Made by a program: the position numbers and the translations under genes. This document shows, one piece after another, positions 1 through 10,635 of a stretch of 64,000 nucleotides of DNA (its first letter is position 1; each line of letters begins with the position of its first letter). The notes under the pieces were generated by a model. That model was not told where the DNA came from. It did not search any database and saw nothing but the letters and a program-made list of their open reading frames with translations. The stretch is from Epiperipatus broadwayi (Eukaryota > Onychophora > Udeonychophora > Euonychophora > Peripatidae). The DNA lies in assembly GCA_028023455.1 (NCBI GenBank), contig JAQFVV010000317.1:569501-633500 (forward strand), read 5' to 3'.

Positions 1-383
1 GCAATTTTTATTGATATATTTGTTTTATTATTATTCGATAAACAATTTCCTAATTTTTTAAAAGCACTAATTTATTCTTTTACTTCTGCCTAATCTGCAG
101 TTCACATCTAACTATAATTATTGATTCAGACTTAAATGTATTTATTTTCTCTTCAATGATTTTTTTTATAAACTTCATCAATCCTGTTTAATAATTTGCT
201 ATGCTTATTTCAGATACTAGAATTAGCAATAGTGGCACAGTGAACTTTTTTACCCCCAATGATGAATTCATCCTTCTTAAAACAATTGTAAATAAATATT
301 AAACAAAATCATTTTCTATCTGTATTTTCTGTAATATGAATAACTTTACAAAAATCTTTTTAATCTTATACATATTGAAGGGG
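1..383. other. Anonymous AT-rich DNA
   Basis: No open reading frame, tRNA-like box or repeat end is visible. It is the left flank of the first R1 repeat. Confidence 0.5.
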
Positions 384-945
384 TGCATGTATGCATGCAT
401 ATATGCTTGCTTCATGTTTGAATTATAGCCTATTTCCCATTGTATATAATTTATTTTTTAATATCCGCATACATTAGTATTAGTGCCTGTGTGCATGTAT
501 AATTTTACATTTTAAAGTTAAAAGCTGATTGGTTTAAGTCACTGCTATATTACTTTAAGAAAAAAAGTATCTTGTTAAAAGCATAATTAAGTAAAGAAAT
601 GGTAATATATTGCATACAATGGGAGGAAGGTAGGAAGCCATTACAAGAGAGAATGTAAGTACTGTATTTCTCTATCTGTAGATACAATCAGCTATAATAC
701 TTATATTTGAGCATCTTCAGAGTCTATACACATTTTAAGGTGTTAAACGAAAATAAAAAAACAATGGCAAGGAAACCAATTTGGCTGCACATAAGGGGCA
801 TGAGGAAGTAGAAAACTATTGGCTCAATTAAAAGCAAAAGCAGGACTAAGTTCATTAAGAATTAAAAAGTGGACCCCGGGCATAAAATTAGGTATATAAG
901 TGTGGAAGAGGGCATTGTGTAAAAAGAATAATATATTTGGCTCCA
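384..945 (+). repeat. Dispersed repeat R1, copy 1, left part
   Basis: Positions 384-735 match 6729-7076, and 722-945 match 13877-14095, in the same order and orientation but with many substitutions and small gaps. A third, shorter match lies inverted at about 50143-50262. The matched DNA includes a GCATGCATATATGCTTGCTT stretch and a block ending in GTGTAAAAAGAAT. No coding potential is visible. Presence at three places in two orientations argues for an old transposon or a duplicated segment. I cannot place it in a named family. Confidence 0.75.
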
Positions 946-1866
946 GATCCTAAAAGGAAGAAAATAAATTGTATATTTGACACAAGATCCTATTGATTCA
1001 GTGTAACTTTTTAATTGGTTATACTGCTTAAGATTCTGCTTATTACTCTTTCATTATTAATGATGAAAAAGAAAATGTTAAAAGTACCTGCTGTTATGAG
1101 CAAGTAGACAGGCATCGACTTCTCCATAGTCATCGGTGAAGTTTGACCTCCAGAAAATTTTCATCAACATGATTAAGATCTATCTCCATGAAAGTTCTAA
1201 GACCATGAATCTTTATATCTATTTTCGCAGAAGAAGTTCCGAAAGTCATTATCATCTTGCTGGTAAAATGCTTTCATTTTATTCGAAGGTTGTTTAACTG
1301 TAACTTTTTTTTTTAACATATTTTCTTCAGCTAGTCTTAACTTAGTAATTTATATATAGTATTTATTATTGATGTTAAATCTACTGGTATTAATTGTTTA
1401 ACAAATTTGAAATCTATTTTGCATTTTATTTATGTTACCTTGAATAATGGAGGGAGTTAAATTTTAAATCATTAAATGTGTTTGCACTTGTTTGCTCTCA
1501 AAATCCTGAGGGATGGAATGAGTTGAGAAGACACTAAATTTAAAGCTATAAAATTTTAAAGTAATAACAGTAAGTATCTATTTTTTTGGGGGGCGGGGGG
1601 GTATTTTCTTGCTCTTAGTTCCCACCTTCCATCATGTCAAGTCAGGTTATTTCTCAATTTTTAGAATTATGTAAAGAATTAGTGAAGCATGTGGTGAGTG
1701 TTTTCCCATTTAATTAATTATAGAAATCTTTTTTTTTGTTTATCATGCTGCTCTATAAATGTAACCCAATCCATGCACTAGAAATCAATTTATAATTGAA
1801 GATATCTATAATAAAAACAATATATTAATTCTGTTAAAGTGTTACTTCATGTGCTGCTAAAGTTAA

Positions 1867-2484
1867 TAATTCTATTTTAATAATTTACTAAGGCTGTAAC
1901 CTTAGAAATAAGCGTCTGAAAAATACGAAGGTAGGGACCTCTATAGGTCTTAAAACACAAGCTTACGCTATGAAGAAAAGAGAGAATCCCTAGAGAATCC
2001 CTTCTTTACTTCAACCTACTTTTATATATAAATAGGTGAAGCTGAAGTGTTTTGATCTAAGAGTGTGAAGCTATTCAATACTTCACTAATTAAGTCCACA
2101 ATTCTTATAATACATTAATACTCGCGAAATCTTACAATTTACTACGAGTCAATGAAAAGATCTTATAGTAAGAAATCTGTTACGATAATTTAAAGTTGTA
2201 ATTATAAATTTTATTAAACGCCCATTATTATATTAAGTAATAATTTACTAAGGCTGTAACCTTAGAAATAAGCGTCTGAAAAATACGAAGGTAGGGACCT
2301 CTATAGGTCTTAAAACACAAGCTTATGCTCTCTTTTCTTCATAGCGTAAGCTTGTGTTTTAAGACCTATAGAGGTCCCTACCTTCGTATTTTTCAGACGC
2401 TTATTTCTAAGGTTACAGCCTTAGTAAATTATTACTTAATATAATAATGGGCGTTTAATAAAATTTATAATTAATTCTATTTTA
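1867..2484 (+). mobile_element. Structured 360-bp element inserted as a dimer with a fold-back end, 13-bp TSD
   Basis: The 13-mer TAATTCTATTTTA occurs at 1867-1879 and again at 2472-2484, so 1880-2471 behaves as a single insertion. Inside, a 360-bp unit starts at 1880 and begins again at 2240 in direct orientation. About 90 bp into the second unit the sequence turns round and runs back through the tail/head junction to 2471. The unit head is highly foldable: CTAAGG/CCTTAG at 1888-1905, GACCT/AGGTC at 1936-1949, and AGCGT at 1911-1915 opposite ACGCT at 1965-1969. The head therefore looks like a small structured RNA. No tRNA A/B boxes and no ORF are present. The target site duplication with a partial tandem copy and a partial inverted copy suggests insertion by reverse transcription of a multimeric or circular template. 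The family is unknown to me. Confidence 0.75.
2200..2472. repeat. Near-perfect long palindrome
   Basis: The left arm, about 2200-2329, and the right arm, about 2343-2472, are reverse complements with one visible mismatch near the tip. They leave a loop of about 13 nt. Both arms span the tail-to-head junction of the 360-bp unit described for 1867-2484. Arms this similar imply the inversion is younger than most repeats in the window, or was made during insertion. Confidence 0.9.
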
Positions 2485-3072
2485 GTAAAATGATCCTATA
2501 TAATGAAAACTAATATTAAGTCTGTCATATTTATAATTCAAGATTCCGTTATGTGAAAGTAATATTAATAAAGTTATGGAGATAAATGTATTGCATTGCT
2601 TATCGACACTGTAAAATTTATATGTAAATTAAACGCAATTCATGTACATGCAATTTAAAAAGAAATGGATTGTGCTATCAGTCTATATTAGGGTTAATTA
2701 ATCTCCCCTGTACTTTAAATGTTATATTATTATATTTCCAAATTTAAGATGATTAAAAATAGTTATTGTGAACAGGTTCTAATTATAAGACATTCATACA
2801 TGGTTAACTAGATATGCTTATTTATCATATAAAAATAAAGTTCCATAATGTTTATTATTAGTGTAGGTGGAAGGTTTGCTGTTGTGGCTTTAGCTAAATT
2901 AAAGAGCTAAGCCTACTAATATATGGAGTATCTGAATTAAGTTCAGGCCCATATGATTTTTTCAGTTGGAGAGCTGACTTTAAAGACATGTAGATGTCTA
3001 AAAGTTTCAGATCTTATTCTAACAATTATCTTTTAGATAAATACTTTGCTTGAGTTGGTTCTTTATATGTAA

Positions 3073-3130
3073 TGTCCCAACTCCTCACTGAAGAGACCCA
3101 GAGGTTGAAACCGGTCTGGGGATGGGGACA
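3073..3130 (+). ncRNA. Type I hammerhead self-cleaving ribozyme
   Basis: The conserved core is complete: CTGAAGA at 3088-3094, a 4-bp stem II (GACC 3095-3098 with GGTT 3103-3106, loop CAGA), then GAAA at 3107-3110. Stem III is the self-complementary ACCGGT at 3110-3115, followed by C17 at 3116, where cleavage is expected. Stem I closes the motif: 3082-3087 pairs with 3117-3122 (one G-T wobble), an internal loop AAC/TG follows, then 3073-3078 pairs with 3125-3130. Hammerheads of this build, with open stem I, an internal loop in stem I and a very short palindromic stem III that favours dimers, are known from Penelope-like elements and animal retrozymes. No second copy in tandem and no retroelement ORF lies beside it, so its host element is undetermined. 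Confidence 0.9.
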
Positions 3131-3379
3131 ATCCAAGATAAAAATGATTTGAATGCCTTCTCTTGTAGTAGCATTTATCATAAATAAAAAAAAGCTTGTT
3201 TAGAGCTATTAGCACGCTCTTAAGTTTACATATTTGTAAGTGCAAGCTATATATAAGTCATGTGACACCTGACTTGTTATTATTACTATCATTTATCTTT
3301 CTGTCTATTGCATTCCTATCCCCTTCATATGTGTTGCATTGATCATATTATTGAATTCATTACTTCTATTCACCACACA

Positions 3380-3720
3380 GTTCACTCATCTTCTTATAGT
3401 CACTGAGACAAGGGCAGGCTATATTTCTTCTTGCATGTCCAGATTCCTAATCAAGTATTAGTACCAGTCTAGGGTTGTGTGATAGAGCTGAAAACTGACA
3501 CCACCCCTCGGTTAGAATCAAGAGCACTCCTGTGGCCAGGGACATCCATTCTTAGTTGTGAACTGTGCCATCGGATCGCTAAGCTGATCATCCTTACATT
3601 TGTTTGCCATTGACTACACTCACATTACCGCAATGTCTGAGCAGTTTTATCTGTGTAATCTTCACCTGCAGTCCTCAGCATCATACCCATCCACAATTGT
3701 CCCAATAAACAAAATAAATA
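3380..3720. other. Higher-complexity unassigned segment
   Basis: Base composition is clearly less AT-rich than the flanks. No long ORF, terminal repeat or tRNA box could be defined. It lies in the part of R1 copy 1 that is absent from copy 2, so it may belong to an insertion. An old SINE, a LINE 3' end or a non-coding conserved element are all possible. Confidence 0.3.
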
Positions 3721-3973
3721 TGTAATAGATTGTTAGATTCAAACCTATAATGGGCTGATAGCTTCTCATAATTCCAGCACAAATTAAATATGGCACACAT
3801 TATTGCTGATAAGCTGCTGCCACCTTTGGTGATACTATGTAAAAACCAGTAGATTATCTTAATCCAATAATTTGTAAGCTATTCTGTCCATTGTTTTAGT
3901 TTATGTAATAAAACATATTATCATTGTGAGTTGGAGCTATTAAGTAATTATATATAATTCAGTATTTTCACTG

Positions 3974-4345
3974 CCAAAACAAACACATCCATGGTTTTGT
4001 ACATGACTGATATAATATTTCACCTTGTAACATTATAGAAATCAAATTCCAAAATGATGTCAATAACCATAAGGTAAATTAATGTAGGGCCTTAGTGAGT
4101 GCTAGTGTATGGTAAAGTTGCAAATTATGAAGAACCCTAAGAAAAGAGTCCATATTCGAACCCTGAGCTCTGTTGTTATGTATGAAGAATGGAAGCTGTG
4201 TGATGTCAAGTATGTAAATTATGTAGCTGAGACCAGGAAGCCTAGGTAGGGGTTTAAACTAGGAGCAAGAGTAGCCCTAGGTCTGCTGGTTGAGAGTACC
4301 TGCTTGGTCTTTCGGTCTTGTTGACTGATTACACAATCTTTTCCC
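3974..4345 (+). repeat. Dispersed repeat R1, copy 1, right part
   Basis: It matches about 14093-14440, sharing a GCCAAAACAAACACATCCAT start and a TTGACTGATTACACA end. In copy 2 this segment follows directly on the partner of 722-945. Copy 1 therefore holds about 3 kb (roughly 946-3973) that copy 2 lacks. A box-B-like word sits on the minus strand near 4150-4166, but no matching A box was found. Confidence 0.75.
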
Positions 4346-4800
4346 TTACAGATTTTTTTTGTACATTATGGCTACCAATGTGAGACTTTGAACTGCCTTC
4401 ATGTGATAAGGGGAGCACTTATAGGCCAAGTATTTAAATTCATTGCACATACAATATGTTTACATAAGGAGCTAAACCCAGAATTTTTTGGGGGGTGTTT
4501 GATGTTTAATGTAACCATTGCACTCTTGGAGCTGTAAAGAGAAAAAAAAACCAAGCTATGATTGTGAGTGTAAAGTTTGCTTCTGTTGTGACTGGCAAAA
4601 CAATAAAAAAATTTGGGGAATAGCAGGTTAAGATGAGCATGTGTAGAGAAATTGGGCACTACTATGAAAAATAATAATATCATTTTTTTATCCATTTTCT
4701 TTTGCCGATGGAGTGAGTGATTTTACCAGCAGCATACATACACAAAAAAGAGAGGAAATATTTGTAAGGGACTGTAGTTATACAAGAAACAATAAATATG

Positions 4801-6480
4801 GATAGAACAAAGTCTAGGATATGGATAGAACAAAGTCTAGGATTTTTTTTTCCAGAAATAATAAGATGAATGGAACATTGCCACTGAGCAGGATGACCAG
4901 GGAATGCAGACCAGTTCATGAAAAATTTTGTCATAATGCCAATAATGGAATACAGTCACATGGAAGAAGAGAAGGAGGACAATCAAGATCCATAAATAGG
5001 CAGATTCAGAGGAGACCTGGGGGAAAGCCCAATCAAACATTTGGAAAATTTAAAAGAGACTTTCCATTGGTATAACATAATGACAGACAACAATTAATAA
5101 TTGCCAGAAGCCAATTGGAGGGAATGGCACAATACTGGTGGGATGACAATAGACATCAGCTGCACGCATTTCAACAATATTAAGTTCATTTTGGGACCCC
5201 AAATCACAATCCTGCATATCATGCTGGGGAATATGACAGGAATATTCCTATGACAAAAGGGACTGTTCCAAGTCCCCCTTGAGAAAGCAAGAGGTGCAAG
5301 TATATGCTGGTGATCAAGATTCAAACCTCATAACAACAGATATACCTATCATAAATGATCAAGATCACAAAGAAGTGCCATCATACCCTGACGATCAAGA
5401 TTCGAATCCACTAACAACAGATATATCTATTATAAATGATGAAGATCACAAAGAAGTGCAATCATATCCTGATGATCATGATTTGAACCATCTAATAACA
5501 GTTATACCTATTATAAATGATGAAGATCACAAAAAATTGCAATCATACCCTGCTAATCAAGATTTGAACTCTAATAACAGATATGCCTATCATAAGTGAT
5601 GAAGATCACAAAGAAATGCAGTCATATCCTGGTTATCAAGATTAGCATCCTCTCATAACAGATATATCTTATCATAAACAATGACAGATATACCTATTAC
5701 AAATTATGAAGATCACAAATAAGTGCAATATTACCAAAATAAGTGCAATATTACCCTGATGCTCAAGATTTGAATCCCCTCAGAACAGATATACCTATCA
5801 CAAATGATGAAGATCACAAGGAAATGCAATCATATCCAGATGATCAAGATTCGAACCCAGGAACAACAGATATACCTATCGTAAATAATGACGATCTTGT
5901 TCAAAGAAGTGCAATCATACCCTGATGATCATGATTTGAACCATCTAACAACAGATATACCTATCATAAATGATGAAGATCACAAAAAAGTGTAATCATA
6001 CCCTGATGATCAAGATTTGAAACCCCTAATGAAGATCACAAAGAAATACAATCATATCCTGATTATCAAGATTTGCACTCTTTTATAACAGGTATATCTA
6101 TCATAAACAATGAAGATCATGAAGAAATGCAGTTATACCCTGATGATTGGGAATTGAACTCTGTAACAATAAATGAACATATAATAAATGACAAAGGTTA
6201 CGAGGAAGGGAGATCTCATGCTGATTATCAAAATTCAAACTCCTTAAGAATAGTACTAATACCAAGGGAGTCGACTAGAGACAATGAAAAGCAAGAAACA
6301 TGAAGTTCCCACCAAATGGAACAGGGAAGAAGTGATAACAAAATAATGAGTGATGCATATACCCAAAAAAAGAAGGAGACTGACAAACAGAAAAATCCCA
6401 GCACAAAGAGACCCATATACCAGTGGAAGGAAGTGCTATCTTAGACCCCATGACTCAGGAGAGGGACCCCAATAAAAGTG
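4801..6480 (+). pseudogene. Frameshifted coding relic with 27-residue repeats
   Basis: Plus-strand reading frames at about 4821-5075, 5279-5599, 5743-5925 and 6073-6303 read like one former coding region whose frame has been broken several times. The upstream part (about 4860-5280) is basic and Gln/Arg-rich. It contains a WWDDNRHQ-type segment near 5140 that faintly recalls retroelement Gag proteins, but this is too weak to assign. The downstream part repeats an acidic 27-residue motif with the core TDIPIINDEDHKE. An AATAAA signal lies near 6470. It could be a decayed exon of a repetitive secreted or structural protein, or a retroelement Gag relic. No initiation context or splice sites could be fixed, and I do not recognise the family. 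Confidence 0.5.
5305..6265 (+). repeat. 81-bp coding-type minisatellite, about 12 units
   Basis: Units begin with GATCAAGATTYGAAC-like words at about 5309, 5394, 5475, 5554, 5634, 5760, 5840, 5926, 6007, 6063, 6144 and 6223. Spacing is mostly 79-81 bp, with one expanded and one shortened unit. Most differences between units keep the 27-residue pattern, which suggests the array grew while still translated. Units at 5475 and 5926 share GATCATGATTTGAACCATCT, hinting at a higher-order duplication of several units. Confidence 0.85.
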
Positions 6481-6728
6481 TAAAGTAACCCATTTAAATG
6501 ACAACTTAGGGATTAAATTTGAACTTAAGAGATAGGGAGAAATCTAATATATTTAATTAAACTGTAAATAAAATTATAAAAACAGGGAGAAGGTAGAGTA
6601 GCAAAGAAATGAAAACTAACAAACATGCACACACTAGCATTCTGGCAAAGAAAAAACATCTAGTGATCATTCATTCACTGTAGAGGGTGTGAGTTCTTTT
6701 TTTTTTTGGTTATGTTGGTGGATATAAA

Positions 6729-7076
6729 GTTTTGCATATCTGCATGCATATATGCTTGCTTCAGATTTGTTTGAATTACAGCCTACTTCCCATCGTATAT
6801 AATTTATTTCTCAATATCCACACATATTAGTAATATGTGTGTGTGTGCATGTATAATTTTACATTTTAAAGTTAAGAGCTGATTGTTTTAAGTCACAATA
6901 TATTATTTTTTTTAAAAAAAGTTTAAAAGCATAATTAAGTAAAGAAATGATATTATATTGTATACAATTGGAGGAAGATAGGAAGCCATTACAGGAGGGA
7001 GTGTAAGTGCCATATTTCCTATCAATAGATACAATTGGCTGTAATTGTTACAGTTGAACATCTTCAGGGTCTTATG
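6729..7076 (+). repeat. Dispersed repeat R1, copy 2, left part
   Basis: It aligns with 384-735 of copy 1. The match stops at the CATCTTCAGGGTCT word and resumes at about 13877, so the 6.8-kb LINE between these points was inserted into an existing R1 copy. Confidence 0.75.
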
Positions 7077-7243
7077 TTTACATGCTTATAAAAGACAGAA
7101 AAAATTATGTTTTACACATCATCAACAGTCTGGGACCATTTGTATGTTGATTATCTTCTGATAAGTAATAGTAAACTGATGTAGCTTTACCATGCACCTA
7201 TCATGATTCAATTTGAATCTATTATTCATCTTTTGCTTAGTTA

Positions 7244-7864
7244 CTACTGATTCGGTGGATCTGGTACATTAATTAACTTCCACATTTCATTATATAAGAA
7301 TTTTGATGCAATGATAAAGTCTCTGTTTTTTACTTTCCTAATAGTGTTCATGAAAAGACTGACTGGTTCAGGGACAGGCACTGTGAACAATAGCGTACAT
7401 CTAACATTCCATATAGCATGTACAATAAAGATGGAAAGTCTAATAATAGGAAACAGTTTAGTTTGTAAGGCTTCTCTTATAGACATGATTTTATAGTAAT
7501 TCACCTTTAAGTTTTGGTATATGGCTAAATTTATTTTACTGACTCCAGGGCATGAGTAAATTATATGGTTGAATGACTCATCTTGCCTTTTACCTATTTG
7601 ACAAAAAGGGTCTATCTTATTGTAAAATCTTTTGAAATGAAGAAATTTATTTATGGGCATGGCTTCTAAGTTTATTTTAATAATGAAATTAAGGTACTTA
7701 GGCTCAAGAGTGAAAAATTTAAAAATTGTTGTTAATTTGTAGTTGGTGAGGCCAAGATTTGGAGTAATTGTGAGATAATTTGGATTAATTATATTGTACA
7801 CCTCCCAGATGGTAATTTTTGATTTTTGTAATTTTTGATCTGTAGTTAAATGCTGGTTAAGCAT
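7244..7864 (-). pseudogene. LINE ORF2 C-terminal Cys/His region
   Basis: A 206-codon frame encodes the region downstream of the RT. FCQIGKRQDESFNHIIYSCP is the C...H...C signature (one of the usual two leading Cys is absent) that follows the RT in Jockey/CR1/I-group LINEs and probably binds RNA or DNA. The frame differs from that of the RT palm, so a frameshift lies in the short gap at 7865-7896. The element 3' region, about 7077-7243, follows and is not coding. Confidence 0.7.
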
Positions 7865-7896
7865 ACAGAGCAGTTGATCGAGCCATGCACATTTTA

Positions 7897-9196
7897 CTAG
7901 GCGAGGATGGCCTGTGAAAATTTATTGATTCGTGTTTTTTTCATCAGGTTAATAATTAATGTAAAAGATTTTTGAAAAATAATTGCATCAATAGAGTGGA
8001 AGGACATCCCAATGAATTTATGATGTACTTGCATTTTGGACATGCTAATTGATGTGGTACTGTTCTTCCAGAAAATCTTGGAGCATAAGCTATTAATCTT
8101 TTTGGAAAAGGCTTTTGAAATGGTAATGATTGACAGATAGTATGCACATCTCGACATGACTTTGATTGGCAGATAGTATGCACATCTCAACATGACTTTC
8201 ATTTTGAGAAGTGCCACCTTTTCTTGTAATGACAAGTACACTTTTGAGAGAGTTTGAATTATTTTAGATGTAGAATCCATTAGAGTATTTTGTATCTGTC
8301 TTGACATTGAAGATTGAGAAAGGTAAATAGGAAAGCCTAGAATTTCTTGTGGCTTGGCGAGAAATCTTGAGGTTATTGTTTTTCCTGAAAGAATTTTCCA
8401 TGCAGAGGATTTTTTGGGGTTAAATTTAAGATGAGATGACAATGAGAAATTGTCAATTATTTGGTAAAGCTTTGGTAGGAATTTTGGGGATGGAAGGATA
8501 ACCAAGATATCGTCCATATATGTGAATACCTTGAGTGATCTCTTAATTCTGGGTATGAATATTCCTGGGAAAGAATTTTCTATGTTTTTTAGAAGCAGAT
8601 TTAAATAACAGATGAACAGCAGGGCGCTGAGTGGGGAACCTTGTGGACTGGAAATATCGGGTTGGAAACCATTAGTATAGCATCCATTCAGGGTGATGTG
8701 AATTTGTCTATTGTTAAGCAGATTTTCTATGATCTGGATAATTTGAGAGGGGATGTTGATTTTACTTAATAGAGCAAGGAGTTTGAGAATGTTGACAGAG
8801 TCGAACGCCTCTGATATGTCGAGTTGAATTGCAATAGGCTTGGCCATTCGCTTGGATCTAGAATAATCAAAAAGTGTCCTAACTTCACCAATGCCGTCAA
8901 AGGTGAAGATTCTTTCTTAGCATATTGGGACTGAACAATGTGATCAAGAATCACCTGCTTAATTTTTCCTATATTACTCCTTCAATTACTTTGAGCATAA
9001 TGGGAGTCATGGAGATAGGTCTTATGTTGTTGATATTGGTAGAGTCTTTATTTTTCTTTACATATGGCACTAGTGCTATTGGGTACAGATTGTGTATTTG
9101 TCTTTTCCCAGTAGCAAGGTGGTCTACCATACCCATCATAATCGGGATCTCAAAATTACTAAGGTGTGATATTAGGAATTTTGGTATGGCATGCAT
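7897..9196 (-). pseudogene. LINE ORF2 reverse transcriptase domain
   Basis: The N-terminal RT blocks lie in 9196-8969 (ending NNIRPISMTPIMLKVIEGVI). The palm lies in the 316-codon frame 8847-7897: IQLDISEAFDSV carries the first catalytic Asp, SPQGSPLSALLF is block 4 and TYMDDIL carries the paired Asp of block 5. YMDD in place of the FADD/YADD common in LINEs is worth noting but not unique. A frameshift near 8850-8970 separates the blocks. A 12-codon tandem duplication (8128-8199) sits in the thumb region. The catalytic residues survive, so the palm was lost late. Confidence 0.9.
8128..8199 (-). repeat. 36-bp in-frame tandem duplication in the RT thumb
   Basis: Copies at 8128-8163 and 8164-8199 differ at about three positions and encode VMLRCAYYLPIK and VMSRCAYYLSII. 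The unit is 12 codons, so the frame is kept. Confidence 0.9.
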
Positions 9197-9352
9197 CTCT
9201 GGATGACACTGACTGGGAGAGCAGAAAGTCTGTTCTGCAGATCAGAAGATGTAATTCCATAGTTAATAACATCAGAGTGAGTCTGCCAGTTACATTTGAT
9301 TGTAGTTAGATTATTTTGAAAATGATTTTTAAAGTGCTGACTTATGTATTCA

Positions 9353-9713
9353 ATCATACATGGACTGGATATGCTGCTTCCATCTATTACCAGTGTTGTA
9401 GGTGTAAGTTGTTTTTTGATAGCACCCTCACCCACCGCTTATAACTTCTGGTCCAGCAATGCTGGGCTGTGAGGTAATTTTGTGCTCGTTTGATGGAAAT
9501 GTATTCGGCGATGGCAACCTATTTACTTTATCATCATACATGGACTGGATATGCTGCTTCCATCTATTACCAGTGTTGTAGGTGTAAGTTGTTTTTTGAT
9601 AGCACCCATCACCCACCGCTTATAACTTCTGGTCCAGCAATGCTGGGCTGTGAGGTAATTTTGTGCTCGTTTGATGGAAATGTATTCGGCGATGGCAACC
9701 TATTTAACTTTAT
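9353..9713 (-). repeat. 180-bp tandem duplication inside LINE ORF2
   Basis: Two nearly identical copies, 9353-9532 and 9533-9713, differ by one inserted base (CCCTCACCC against CCCATCACCC) and little else. The duplication lies between the endonuclease and RT domains. A complete in-frame copy of 180 bp would add 60 codons. The high identity means it is recent relative to the rest of the element. Confidence 0.95.
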
Positions 9714-9966
9714 ATTGATGAATAAGATCCAAAAGATGAGCTGCATGTTCCGGTTTAGCATGTTAGCCTTTTATTTTTAGATGAATATCATTTAGTTCTT
9801 TAATCAGGGTCGATGAGCCTTTTGTTTTTTTGGTGAAGTGTGCAATCAAAGTTTGTAAAATTCCAATGAATGCAAACCAAGTTCTTCAGGGGTCTGTTTA
9901 ACAGGTCATTCTTATGGAAAAGAATGTATGCTTTGGAAGGAATAGCTTCTGTGATTGATGCTTTAG

Positions 9967-10635
9967 TTAGCAATCTGAGTGAATGGTCAAGATTGAATGT
10001 AGCATAGTTGCTAAGCTGTATGGTTGAAATAATAGCATGATGATCTGAGAAGAGACAACTGGTTGAAGTATGATCTCCAGGCCATGGTGTAGTTCAGCTG
10101 TATAGAAAATGGAATCTATCAGTGTTTGATATTTATGTGTGTAGAATGAATAGGCATTTTGTGGAAGAAATCCACAGCCATTTATAAATTTTCTATTTAG
10201 CAAGTGGAGATATTTAAAAGTAAATTGGTCATATGACATGTTGAAATCTCCCATGAGAATGGTTGGTGCACTATTGTTGGCAGTCACCATGTTAATAGTG
10301 TTAATGATTCGGATGAAATTGGAGTGGTTGTTTGCGGTTTATATGTAAATAGCATTGGTGTTACTACTTCCATATGTCAGGTTGATACTTATAATGTTCT
10401 TGTCCTGATATGTAATTTTGAATTTATTTGGGGGATGCCTGTCATTAATAAGAACACCAACTCCCTCTGAAGCAGTGAGATTAGTTGAAAGGTATGCATA
10501 ACCAAGTTTACTGAGCTCTGAAATGATGTGAGGATTGGAGTTCACATGAAATTTAGTTTCCCCAAAGAACATGATATGTGGAGAAGATGAGAGGAACCAA
10601 TGTTTAATTGCCTGAACTCGAAGCATAGAATTCAC
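9967..10635 (-). pseudogene. LINE ORF2 AP-type endonuclease domain
   Basis: Minus-strand frames 10635-10339 and 10290-9967 give the hallmarks of LINE apurinic-like endonucleases in order: FGETK (catalytic Glu), SEGVGVLI, the GDFN motif (catalytic Asp/Asn) and IDSIFYT. A SDHHA motif (catalytic His) appears in a shifted frame at about 10053-10036. This domain nicks target DNA to prime reverse transcription. At least two frame breaks make it non-functional. The region N-terminal to FGETK is poorly preserved, so the true start of ORF2 cannot be fixed. Confidence 0.85.

Noticed and set aside
5000-5300. LTR retrotransposon Gag
   Set aside because: A single WW-containing word without zinc knuckle, protease or LTRs is not enough.
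6001-6030. CTGATGA followed by GAAA in the 81-bp repeat
   Set aside because: The intervening bases cannot form stem II and no stem I pairs; it is a chance match within the coding-type repeat.
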